DNA of 64,000 nt from Fasciola hepatica. Taxonomy: Eukaryota; Platyhelminthes; Trematoda; Plagiorchiida; Fasciolidae. The position numbers were made by a program, and so were the translations under genes. Shown here piece after piece: positions 22,831 to 33,223 of this stretch (position 1 is its first letter; each line of letters opens with the position of its first letter). Where the stretch lies: NCBI GenBank assembly GCA_948099385.1, contig CANUEZ040000164.1, positions 2,990,501 through 3,054,500 on the forward strand. Reading direction: 5' to 3'. The notes under the pieces were generated by a model that saw only the letters and a list, made by a program, of their open reading frames with translations, made no database searches and had not been told where the DNA came from.

Positions 22831-23263
22831 GATTTGCCATCGATTTTGGGCAGACAATGACGTGCTTTCTGCGAACGTAATCAGACCGTCTACCGATGCT
22901 TCAGCCAATAACCTCACACTGAGCCCTGAGAGGGGCAAGAAAGTCGACGAAATTCTCGTGAAGATGCCAGTTGATTTGCCTTGTGGATGTGACAGTGATT
23001 GCTCCTTCAACCTAGCAGCGTTGTGGCAGACCATTTCGTAGCTCATCCACGACTTTTTCAGAGTCGTTTCTTCATGCCACTTATGAGAAAAATAGACTTT
23101 AAAAAGGCTAAAATTAGGATTGAAAAGGAAGTTGAAACATGACCAGTGAAGGCCAGAACGGCTTTCGGTAACCTAGTTTCATGCCATTTGACATCCGGTA
23201 CCAGGGTGCGTCGTTTTGTTCGCCGCTTATTGCTGAGAACCCAGCGGCTTTCTCCGTTGACAG

Positions 23264-23460
23264 CCGTCATCTCTGAAACTGCCCACAATCCCAGGGTGTA
23301 TAATAGTGTCTGGGGCATGAAACACGGATCCAATAGTTCCGTCGCCCGTCACGGAGGTACAACCCCTGTGTCTTCAACGGCGCAGCTGGGAGTATTTGAG
23401 GCCTCGGCAACAACGAGGTCTGTGCAGTGTTCCTCGGTGGTGTACCCATTCCAGGTTTGA
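23264..23460 (+). CDS. Possible further exon of the host gene (uncertain)
   Basis: After a reasonable acceptor (CTTTCTCCGTTGACAG ending at 23263) a frame of about 65 codons runs to TGA at 23458-23460 (ISETAHNPRVYNSVWGMKHG, TTPVSSTAQLGVFEASATT). The composition resembles the Ser/Thr-rich exons upstream. It needs an exon ending with one spare base, and I cannot find a convincing donor of that phase in exon E, so it is listed only as a candidate. Confidence 0.22.
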
Positions 23461-23469
23461 ATTTCTCCA

Positions 23470-25060
23470 CATGCTACTGAGAACGATAGCAGTAGGTAAA
23501 TTTCGACATCCGATGAAAAAAAGATTGGATTGTCCATCTGCGAATGACGAAGAACGATACGGATGTTTGCCAATTACAGTTTCAAGAGTGCTTAATTTTC
23601 TCGCTGAGTGATCACATAAGTCTATTTATCTAATCTTACGATATCGTTACTAGTGTGTCAGCCAATAAAGGCTCGCCTGTTGTGAATAAACCGGCCAGGT
23701 TGGCGAAATTTATGGTGTCTTGCACGGAACACCCGAGCAAAATTGCTCGATGGTATGTCACCTGTTAGATAGAAGTTTATCGCTAACCTGTTCGCGGTTC
23801 CGTCTTGTATGATCACACTGGTCTCCCGAATTTCAGAAACTACTGAATCTGATTCCGTTGCACCAACCATTACCAGTTCATTGATTGCCGTCCTGTTGAA
23901 TCCAGACACTGCCGCGGTTGTCTTATAATTCCCTGGTGTGTCGTAAATCATTGTTTCATTTTCTTAAAGTTTTATTGTTGCTAAAGCATGCATTATATTT
24001 CAGTGCTTCCGGATAACGTCAATGACTATATACCACGCAATTCGAGGGCTGTGCAATTTATTCAATAAATCTTTTGCGTTATTAGTCATAGAGTACCACA
24101 AGACGGTCTTGGTCTTCATTGGACTGGAATCGAGACTCTACGCGTCACTCCATTGTTTGGTCAAGACTGGAAACAGTACTCGTTGGACAATCTAATTCCG
24201 TGCGCGGTAACAACAGAAACAGACAAACTAGTTCTTTCAATCCTGCTCGGTATGGCTGCGATTGAGAACGGCTTGTTTTCGTTGTCACACTGATGTATTT
24301 CCAATCAGCAATTTCATAGCGATCGAAAACCGACCTCGCTGTATTTCGCTACTGATGCTAACTGGTGCACACATGCAAGCGCACTCAATCGCCAATTCAG
24401 TTTTCACTGAAGACCTGTCCGCTGTGTGTTATTTGTGACCGTCAAACTTTTAAAAAGCAGGTGAATTTGTAGCGACCTGGAGATGATTAAGTTCGGATGT
24501 GTAATGTCACGAACCAAGATTATTCTCTATTAACATGACTAATTAGTACTTGGCTCTAGGCAGTTCGTATGTCGTTTGATGTCACAGGTTTGTTGGTTGT
24601 TAATCTGCTTGCTGCGAAGACAACTAGTTTCCGCCAATGGAAAAAACTGATGACTGCGCTGCTTACGGATGGTTGAACCTTGGATCCCCCAGTTAGCATC
24701 GTGTCTTCTGTCGCTCTAGCATGTGAACGTAATCGTATTGGTTTCAATTTCTATCCGTCCTTCACCTATTCCGCTTACTTTTACCATCTTTTGGTGAGTT
24801 GCCCGTTTCCTAGTCCATTCTCGGGACCTGGTACCTAGTAATCTAGAGTACTAAATTGTTGAACCCGTCGAATGTTCTGGTTCTTTTGTAGGTCCTTGAG
24901 TATTGGAAAACTATTTTATTAAAGTCGATCGGTCGTAACTGAGTTTTGTTAACAGATTTTTTCATTTTTCAGCGCATTGGTATATACGGTTATTTGAGTC
25001 GTTTCACCACATTATTCAGTTTGCAAAACGGATGACCAAAGGTGTTTTAACGCTGAGGTG
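23470..25060. other. No gene seen
   Basis: AT-rich sequence with only short frames. Nothing matches an element that I recognise. Confidence 0.4.
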
Positions 25061-25069
25061 AATGTACTT

Positions 25070-25645
25070 GCTGTCGCGTTTCCACCGTTCGGAGAATGTA
25101 ACCCTACGGCTTCCTTTGCGCTGCTAGAGTGAACTTTTGTCCTGTACAGTGTGACCACGGAAAGTAGCAAATTCCACCATCTGGTCACAAGTCATACAGG
25201 CCTCAGTGAGGGTCAAGCCTCTTGCCTAGTAGCCTGCGTTGCAGGGCGATGTTATTGATTCCTGCAATCAGTCGATGATACAGTTTTTCATCCACACAGT
25301 CACAATAGTTGCACCATGAGACTTGTTTGCTCCTTAGCATAATGAGTTTTTCCGCACAGTCTATTCTAACACAAGACCAGCGAATTGAATTTTGCACATT
25401 CAGTTGCCCGAAAATTAGCTAGCAGAACGTGGTTCAGCAGGGGCTTTTTTTAATTCCTTTAATAACAGTTATGCGGATGCATTTGGGAATGCTACTTCCC
25501 TCAGCAACGAATACAAATCACGACAACCTGCAGTGAGGAACAAGGCTGACTTCTCTTGTTTCACTCATTTGCAAACACCGCATCAAAATTCAAACCGTTC
25601 ATACCATTCTTCAATCTGGGACGGGTCCCTTCGCGAATTCAGTTG
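25070..25645 (-). pseudogene. Gypsy gag fragment on the minus strand
   Basis: Read on the minus strand, the sequence gives IEEWYERFEF (near 25600-25620), then in shifted frames a FPNASA block and, at 25203-25397, the open piece ending VDEKLYHRLIAGINNIALQRRLLGK, followed by an LTEACMTCDQMVEFA block near 25160-25205. This order (W-E-RF start, then the 'RDRLVAGINN..LQRRLL' helix, then 'LTF..A...A') is characteristic of Gypsy capsid proteins. Several stops and shifts mark it as dead. No pol or LTR is seen next to it. Confidence 0.6.
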
Positions 25646-26640
25646 CTCGAATGACAACGTTTCCATGCCGTGACGCCAATTGTGATGACCGAAATGGAAT
25701 CAGAAGACACTCAAGCTGGCACCGAAATGTTTTGGTGCATTAGCATCCAAAATGTGGCACTTTTATATGCATGAACTGCGTAACGAGACGCACGTGTACA
25801 ATCTGTAAATTAATTCTGATAGTCGATTTGAGTCCAGTTCGGTCGAATACCCGTTTTCACTACTGGAGCGATTGTCAGTAGCCAAGATTCAATCAATCGT
25901 CGTGGACTAGGGGGATCATGCCCGTGAACGAAGAAGCAATGACACTTGCTTACTTCTTTGACTGTCACGGATGTCTTCTAACTGGATAAACAAGTGTGCT
26001 GAGATGTCTGTACCGTTGCGGTGGCTTGTAGTGCTTCATGCATTTGTATTCTAACTCAAATCAATCAGTTGGGAACTGCATTGAATACGGCAGCCATCTG
26101 ATGCGTCAAACGTAAACTCAATCATTCAACCGCAATTAATTGATTTCCTTTTTCGTGGACTACTGTATCAAAATCTGCCATTGTCATCCACATCCACTAA
26201 TCTGTTATTTTACTTGGTATCTCTTCGTTGATTCCATTGTACCACTCTATGGAACGTATGAGTTTTCAATGAAACAGATACCTTGGTGAGTATGAATGAA
26301 GCGGGACGAGAGTGGTAAATTACATCATCTCGTTTTGCATCGCACCAGACTAGTAAACCAGGACTGTAGCAATTTCCTGGAAGTACTATGATGTTGTTCT
26401 ATGTGCATCATTTTTCCAACTGACCTTGTTCTTATCTCTACTATTTTTGACGGTAAACCAATTCTTCCGGGGTATCCATTATGAGTAAGTGGTGTATTAC
26501 TGAAAAGCCAACCGAAGTATTTCAACATGAAAGTCCCAGTGCATTGATGTTTTTCTCTTAACTAAAAAACGACACATAGCCACGTCACTGAAACACCACA
26601 CGAATAAAATGATGTGATGTATCATATCCAGTTAATCGCA
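25646..26640. other. No gene seen
   Basis: Non-coding sequence between the antisense gag fragment and the Penelope-like region. Nothing recognised. Confidence 0.4.
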
Positions 26641-26710
26641 ACCGTGAATTGCTGAATAATTGTCTGAAAAATACCCATTGCATCATATAGAAGTCCAAAT
26701 CGGCGAAACA

Positions 26711-26917
26711 ATTGTTTTTCAGCAATTCATTCTCAAGCCAGTTACAGATTACATAGTAGACATTAGACAAAAGATCATGAACATAGACATGGAATAAACA
26801 CCAATCATGGGCAGGGGTTTGTCAGTCAAGTTATCCTTATCATGTGATTGGTTTATCTAGCTGACGCCTTCTAGGTAACCGGATGGTAGCTTCATGCGGC
26901 CTTGTTCAATCTTGGGC
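26711..26917 (+). repeat. Left 207-bp arm of an inverted repeat around a Penelope-like fragment
   Basis: The reverse complement of 27154-27360 matches this segment with only a few mismatches, for example in the stretch GGTAACCGGATGGTAGC versus GGTAACTGGACGGTAGA, and a small indel near the outer end. The loop is 236 bp. The arm covers the end of the minus-strand Penelope-like reading frame and its 3' flank. Confidence 0.9.
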
Positions 26918-27177
26918 CAGGATAGTTGGAGTGCCCGGACCAAACACTTTTGGGCGCACAGGTCAGGGGTCAACTTCCTTATTCCGATTGCGTCGGATAT
27001 CGCTAGAGTGCGCAACTGAACACCTTTGCATTTGTTTGGGGGGACACGATAAAGAACTCTGAAAGCGGCTTCCGGATTCACCTGATGTCCAGTATCGACC
27101 AAATGCGCTAAGATTGTGCTATTTATCCATCCAGTTTGTCCTTGACTCAACCAGCCCAAGATTGAACAAGGCCGCAT
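26857..27177 (-). pseudogene. Penelope-like element, C-terminal GIY-YIG-region fragment
   Basis: The 106-codon minus-strand frame reads STILAHLVDTGHQVNPEAAF, then VLYRVPPNKCKGVQLR, then an AIGIRKLTPDLCAQK block and LQLSWPK. The pattern 'HL..TGH..d....F.v.yr' followed by 'r....a.ai....p.LC.q' is what I know from the endonuclease tail of Penelope-like retroelements in flatworms. The catalytic GIY-YIG motif itself would lie upstream and is missing, as is the RT. The first bases of the frame lie within the right inverted arm and the last within the left arm, so the hairpin is built from the element's own sequence. Confidence 0.55.
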
Positions 27178-27360
27178 GAATCTACCGTCCAGTTACCTAG
27201 AAGGCGTCAGCTAGATAAACCAATCACATGATAAGGATAACTTGACTGACAAACCCCTGCCCATGATTGGTGTTTATTCCATGTCTATGTTCATGATCTT
27301 TTGTCTAATGTCTACTATGTAATCTGTAACTGGCTTGAGAATGAATTGCTGAATAATTGT
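27154..27360 (-). repeat. Right 207-bp arm of the same inverted repeat
   Basis: Inverted partner of 26711-26917. Its outer end, GAATTGCTGAATAATTGT (27343-27360), also occurs in direct orientation at 26646-26663 and, inverted, in the outer end of the left arm. The array of three copies may mark the element boundary. Confidence 0.9.
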
Positions 27361-29130
27361 TAAATCCGTTAAGTCCATTTGTTACAACCATTCTTCAACC
27401 TTCACCTTCCTTTGAAGACCAGTGGTATTAGCAAAAACCTCATTCCTTTGGTTGCTAACTTATTTCGTCGGCATGACATGCCAACTACTTTTCGGGACGT
27501 ATCTCAAAAATTAGATATGGTGGCAAGTCGTCCAGGTTCCTGAATAAAAACTTTTGCGCTCACCAAGCTTCTGTGCTTTCGACCTTTTCCCTACACTTAT
27601 ATAAGCAACCTCTGGTGTAGCTCCTCCGGAACTGTAGTGTAGCATGATAACGTCTCAAATAATTGCCATACTGTCTCAACCGAAGGGGAATTCATAACTT
27701 ATCTGATGGTTTTCAAAATGTTGCGAGCCATTCTGAACGGAGTGATGTTACCCTCAACCGTTCCAAGCGTTCTGAATGTATCACTAACCGACCTCACTCA
27801 GTTTTTCCGAGTGACGAGTATACTCCGCACACCATTCAGTCACACAGAATTCAATCTTCTGAGTTTCTCGGAGTGACGGCAAGCGTTAATATTCTCATGT
27901 TGCCAACTGTGTACGCCAATTGTGCTAAGTTATCTCTCAAGTTTGATTGCTCAGGAAATTTTGCATGACAGCTATCAACACGCTATCTGTCAAGACCCCG
28001 ATGGTACTGTAATTATTTGGACACGAAATTGTCACTTGTTGTCGTCCTGGATACCAAGTTTCCTGCCCTTTCTTCTATAATCTTAATTTAGGTGTCTATG
28101 GAAGGTGCTATATCTGGCCAGTTGTGTAGCACGGCAAACAATCTCGTTCCCTACTGAGTGTTCTGATGCTTCAACCGCGTATTCTCCGTTGATTCTACGT
28201 TACATCTACATTCACTTTCATCTTTGTTCCTCAATGCATTTAACAAAACATACCCTGTTTCTTCCCGGTAATGTTTCCCATGTTATCAATACAGGATTCG
28301 AGGTATTCATGTAGTCAGTCGTGTATCGCCTAAACCGTATTTTTTTAACGGAGCGTAGTGTGATTTGCACGTTAATATCTGCATAAAACTTCTGGCTTCA
28401 TGTGGAGTTACACACGACTTACTTGAATTAACAGAGGCTTAACCTGAAGTCAAATGAGTGTAGTTATGTTTCACTTGGCATGATGCCGTGCTTTCACTCC
28501 TCTACCCTAAGATGGACAGTAAGCAATTCTCAAACCACCAATCCATTAAGCAATAGTGGATAACCCAAAATTCCTCCAATATTAGTGAGTCATATCCCAC
28601 TTTTCGCAACGGTCCTCTCCTCACCGCAATCCATTCATCCAACGACCCTGCTCGCATGAGTGATGCAGTGGAGTCAATCGATATTGAAGTGACAATAGCT
28701 TAAGGTTGATTTGATAAACTGTGATATGGCTTTGCGGAATTATCACATTGTGTTGAGAAACTGTCAGTTGAGGGCCGAACACAGTGATTGTTTCCCGGGG
28801 CCGAATGGCGCAACTCATTGTTCGTCTGGTCCCATCTCTCCCAAGAGGATGATTTACCATTGTTTCCGCGTGCATTAGAATGCAAATACATAATTATACC
28901 TCACAAGTTAGAACAATCAATACATTAATTCATCGTTCATAAATCTCACCGGCAACAATAAATACACCAACCCGGACCTGAAATTTGTTACCCCACCCAC
29001 AAATAACTTGTGAACTGAACAAGCCGAACCATAAACAACGAATCAAAATGGGGTGGCCCTAAAAAGATACCTTTAAATCGTTCCCTAGACCTTGAGAGGA
29101 GCATTTTGTTCTTCTCTGACCGTCAATGTC
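27361..29130. other. No gene seen
   Basis: The frame 27663-27968 (101 codons, plus) has no motif that I recognise and no clear splice sites. The rest is AT-rich and non-coding. Confidence 0.35.
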
Positions 29131-29138
29131 CCTACCAC

Positions 29139-30060
29139 TCACTTAAGGTGTTCGAAAACTCCACCATCTAGAGTCATACATAACTGAACCCTTCGAATCC
29201 GATCACCCTGTACCGCTTCTAGCGTAGACTTTGGAATCGCCTGATACACGGAAACAATCTTGGTCTTCAACTCCTCTATGGGCCCGGGCTTCGGGTTGCA
29301 AACCAACCGCTTCACATAAACCCAGAAAGAGGAACTCATAAGAGTAAAACTAGAGACTGTGGTGGCCAAGCTATTTGTCCTTTCAGGTCGATCTACTGTA
29401 TTTGGTGGGTCTTATCAAGCCAAGTCTTGACGACAGATGTGCTATGCGGTGGTGCTCTATACTGCTGGAACAGTACCCTCGACCAAGTTGGAAGCAGCAG
29501 GCTTTCTAGGTAGGGACCCAGCGTCTCCCGGAACATTTGCAAATAGTGACTAGAATTCAGCTTGTTACCGAGGAACACTGAATCAATTATCCGGGAGTGG
29601 TGGAGTGCACACCATACATTCAACTTCCGAGCACGTTTTTGATGGTCTTTATGATAGACAAAAGTATTCTTCCTATGCCAACCGGTCCCTTGTTGAAGGC
29701 CTCTCACACTGTACAAGTAGAATGTAGATTCGTCGGAGAGTATGTTATCCTTGGACAGTGATGACTGCCAGAGGTATCGACTTTTGAACCAAGAGTGAAA
29801 TTTCCAGTGCCTCTGTTCGTCACGGAGAAATAGAGGGTGAATCGGACACGATGAATAGATTTTTAACCCACCCGTTCGAAGACATTTGCAGCAGATGTGT
29901 GAGGAACTCCCAGTTCTCTGGAGGCCTCTCTGAGAGATTGGCAATGTCGCACAGACAGTAAATTTTCTTATCTGACAGATTGTTCGCTTAGGGTGACTGA
30001 TTTTGGACGGCCGGGTTGTTCCGCAGGTATTACCCTTCCAGTTTCCGCTAGCCTGTGCAC
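29139..30060 (-). pseudogene. Mariner/Tc1-superfamily transposase pseudogene
   Basis: Read on the minus strand, the central open piece (29393-29944) shows the typical transposase order: ILSDESTFYL with the first catalytic Asp, KRARKLNVWCALHHSRII, NSSHYLQMFRETLGPYL, and LFQQYRAPPHSTSVVKTWL, where the family has FQQDGAPPH. The second catalytic Asp is therefore Tyr. The expected WPPRSPDLTP block with the third catalytic residue is broken by frameshifts near 29370. The C-terminal piece (29139-29369) then reads SFWVYVKRLV, PIEELKTKIVSVYQAIP and LEAVQGDRIRRVQLC, matching the family tail. The N-terminal DNA-binding part is only faintly visible upstream. Cut-and-paste activity is excluded. Confidence 0.72.
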
Positions 30061-30950
30061 AGCATTATGGCACAATTTGTGAGATGGCTTCGGTCGATCC
30101 GGGGGGGCACAGATGAAAATCTTCGCAAGCTTTTCTCACGCTGAGGCCGCCACCTCCAAGCGTCACTAGTTCGGATACCTCCGTAGCAGACCAAGTCTCT
30201 ACAACAACAAAATGGGACGGTAGGACAATCATCTCTATCCATACAGTGCACTACATAAGTAACGCGGGAGAAAGCGCGTCGCGCAAATGTTGTAAACATA
30301 CCACATGAGGCGCGTAAGCATGTAAGTGACTAGGAAAAGCCACGAACAACGTGCTCAGCTCCGTCCGGTATCGAAATGTAATCCACCTGTTGTTGAAACA
30401 ACAAATGGCCACGGAGCAGACAGGACTTGGTTGAAAGCTGGGTGACTAAGTGAGCGTATCTGTGTACGTGCACACCTGTCTCTTGCGGAAGTCTCTGTCG
30501 CCGATCTCTGTTATGCTGCTGTGCTCATTGCGCCTCCATCTATTCAATTTTGATTTTTTTAGCTATTTGGGTTACTATAAACCCAAGGTAGAACATTTTC
30601 AAAGGCGCAACCCTTTCTGTCTCAATTTTGGAATGACTCGATCGTCGTATTGCGTGGCTGTAGTATACCATGCAAGTTGTTCATCTCGAAGATATCATTT
30701 TCAACCCTCTTGCAAACTCGCTTATTGCTCTTTACTGTGAATACAATCTGATTATTTGGTTTCATCCAAGCACGGCCCTATAGCTGACCCATATTCTCAG
30801 CTGACCATTACTGGGCGCTTCCTACAGTAAGACCTTTGCGATATGGAGGCCAAGCTTCATGATCCCGAACACAATGACTATCCATCAGCATTTGACTGCT
30901 CTTGCCAACATGTCCCGACCATGTAGTCTGCCATAACTAAACTTGGGTTA
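30061..30950. other. No gene seen
   Basis: Short frames without recognised motifs. Possible remains of the mariner N-terminus reach to about 30300 on the minus strand. Confidence 0.35.
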
Positions 30951-31065
30951 GGTTGTGTGTTTCCTATCCGGCCATCCAGCAGTTTATCAGTCCCGCAGCA
31001 TACATCACAGAGCAGTGCGTTCGTGCTCAGTTACTGATGCAACCACCCACTTCTGTCTGTTCCCT

Positions 31066-31414
31066 TCAACTTTTCCACCCAGGGTCGGCCATCGTCCGTT
31101 CGGGTGATGTAGTGCTACTAGTTTCGGAGGCCTTGCCACGTGGCCGGTGGCCGATAGGAGTCATCGAAAGCATCTCAGTTTCGGACGATGGTTTGGTGCG
31201 AACGGCAACAGTGCGAACTAATGAAGGATTAGTGCTCCGTGACATTAGAAAGATTTGTCTTATTGAGGGCGAACCGGACAGTGGTGATGTAAGTTCAGAG
31301 GCCAAATCTCCTCAAGTGGGAGGCGGGTCTTCGGATCTGCCGAACCGGGAGAGACCACTGAGAGTTGATCCACTTGTCCGACCGGGAGCTGCTATTGACA
31401 GTGATACGTTTTAG
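31066..31414 (+). pseudogene. BEL/Pao C-terminal DUF5641 domain fragment
   Basis: The open frame encodes SGDVVLLVSEALPRGRWPIG, then VIESISVSDDGLVRTATVRT, then LVLRDIRKICLIEGEPDS. The order 'G.vVL....lPRG.WP.G.i......DG.vR...v.t..g...R...kl.Lle' is the DUF5641 tail found after the integrase of BEL/Pao retrotransposons. It is intact over this short length and ends at a TAG-like stop at 31412-31414 after a Pro/Arg-rich extension. No integrase is upstream, so it is an isolated relic. A second, clearly linked DUF5641 lies at 56400-56583. Confidence 0.68.
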
Positions 31415-31924
31415 GTATTGGGGAACCGTAGGGCGAGCCGATGCATGAGGCCGACCACACCTAGCAGTGCACAGGAAAATCCAGGTCGGATTTTGGTGGC
31501 CGATGTAAAGGAGTTCAGGAAACCCTGTTCCATGCATTAGCATTCATATTACAAACGACATTTATCATTCGTATGAACAACCTTTGCTGGAATTTCGATT
31601 GTTTGTTTTATTTCTCTAAATCTTTGTCACAAATCGGACTCCTACAGTTGCCTCGAGCGAGAGTCACTCAGCTTGAATTTCGTTGTGACTGTATTTGGTA
31701 ATCTCATCTTCTGTATCTAACCTTTTGCCGTAACCCAGCTGCAGTTGTTGATTTGTTGTCCAATTTGGAGCGAAAGAGCCCAGAAGGAACACTATTGACA
31801 TTTGATTATTGTGAAATTAATTGATTTGTTGTATATAGTACCGTAGCTATTTGGAATCGACTTTGTTTTGAATTGTGTCGAAATTGGTTGCTACGCGTCG
31901 CTCGAACCTTCCGGTGGCTGGACT

Positions 31925-32140
31925 TTACAAAGGGACTGTCACTGTATTTTGCCCGTTTCGCGAAACTTAAATTTCTTCACTCCGTGAATAATTCTGTACT
32001 CACTGATAGTGCACTGATGAATGCTTTTTGACCCATTCGAGAACTACACATCCCATTAGTAATGTATGAACCTTATCGAGATCAGATTTGTAGCCCAAAT
32101 GGTCCGTGGCTATGGCGCAATTTTGCATCTTGTGACAAGG
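31925..32140 (+). repeat. Interspersed repeat, copy related in inverse to 42060-42300
   Basis: The segment from GGGACTGTCACTG to GCGCAATTTTGCATC matches the reverse complement of about 42065-42300 throughout, with scattered differences. It contains no gene. The copies flank, at a distance, the CR1-like LINE and the large palindrome. Confidence 0.7.
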
Positions 32141-32264
32141 TCAGAAATGGGTAAACGGCACTGTGCTGACTGGATCCTGAATAATGTCAATGCCCCCCAC
32201 CCTTGATATAACCACTTGCTCAGACGAGGTTACTTTCCCCATCAGGTAACGTGATTCCCCTTCT

Positions 32265-33223
32265 GTGGCCAATGTCTCATTCCTCAGTCTGGACGAAAAG
32301 GTCCTTCAAAATGCGCTGGCTAAGGATGCACCAAAATGTGCAGTCCAGGGTCAGGCTGTAGAGATAGCTGAGAGAAGGGCCTTTGTCCGCACCCTTAAGG
32401 ACGAGCTGACCAGCCTAAGGAGTTTGGTTATCAAATCCCTCCCGGTGTCCCAGGCAGCCGATCACGCGTGTAGAATGTCTGTGCAGCAAATTCTTGATGC
32501 CGCCAAGATTTTACAAGACACCGAGAATTGCTCCAAGCGTGTCATCCTTTGGGGTCGCTTTCTCAACACGGATCACCCTGATGTCACCTACGCCAAGGTG
32601 CTTAACCGCCTTAAGCTCCCTTTTCCACTTAAAGGTCGGTCCTCCTGGTTGGTAACCAAACGCACCAGCCGGGTACACGGTATTCTCATTGAAATGGGCC
32701 CCACAGATTCACCAAACGAATTGTTTCCTCGGCCGAAAAGCTCAAGGAGGAAATTAAAGGGCTCGAGGGAGTATCCGTTGATAAGCCACTTCATCTAAGG
32801 CTCCTTAGTGAGAAGGCTAAGCCAGAAATTCCACAAAAAGCCGATCATAAGCTCAGAGTGCTGCCAGTCGTCCAGGTAACTCGCCTTGAGGATCGAGCTG
32901 CATGCCCACCACCCGTCGCTTCCCTACTCACTCCATCTCCCGTCGCGGAGAGTACTCCCAGCGGTAAGCCTAGTGCCAATAAACATCAGACGCCTGCGAA
33001 AGGTATCCCAGACACCAACATAGCTAATAAGACTATATCAGCGGACAAGACTCACTCATCCTTGAGCCCAGACATAAACCTGCAACCAGTTTCTGCTGAA
33101 AGCTGCAGTGAGAAGGTTATAGCACCAGGAAATGTATCTGGAGCCGTCGTGCAAAACAAGCTCACCAAAACGAAAACTCAGAACAGGACATCACGCAGTG
33201 CGCAGAAAGGCAAACCGCAATAA
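32265..33223 (+). pseudogene. CR1-like LINE ORF1 (one frameshift)
   Basis: ORF1 proteins of CR1-type LINEs bind the element RNA. The first piece (32265-32702) has an N-terminal segment with helical, charged sequence (AERRAFVRTLKDELTSLRSL), a VILWGRFLN block that fits the beta strand of an RNA-recognition-like fold, and AKVLNRLKLPF. A single frameshift near 32702 leads into FTKRIVSSAEKLKEEIK and a long Pro/Ser/Lys-rich tail ending KTKTQNRTSRSAQKGKPQ. The stop lies at 33221-33223. The open frame of ORF2 extends back over this end, so the two may overlap. I am fairly sure of the element, less of the exact ORF1 subtype. Confidence 0.65.

Noticed and set aside
26590..27360. Hammerhead ribozyme in the Penelope-like terminal repeat
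   Set aside because: Such ribozymes are known in these elements, but I could not find the CTGANGA and GAAAC core in the right arrangement on either strand.
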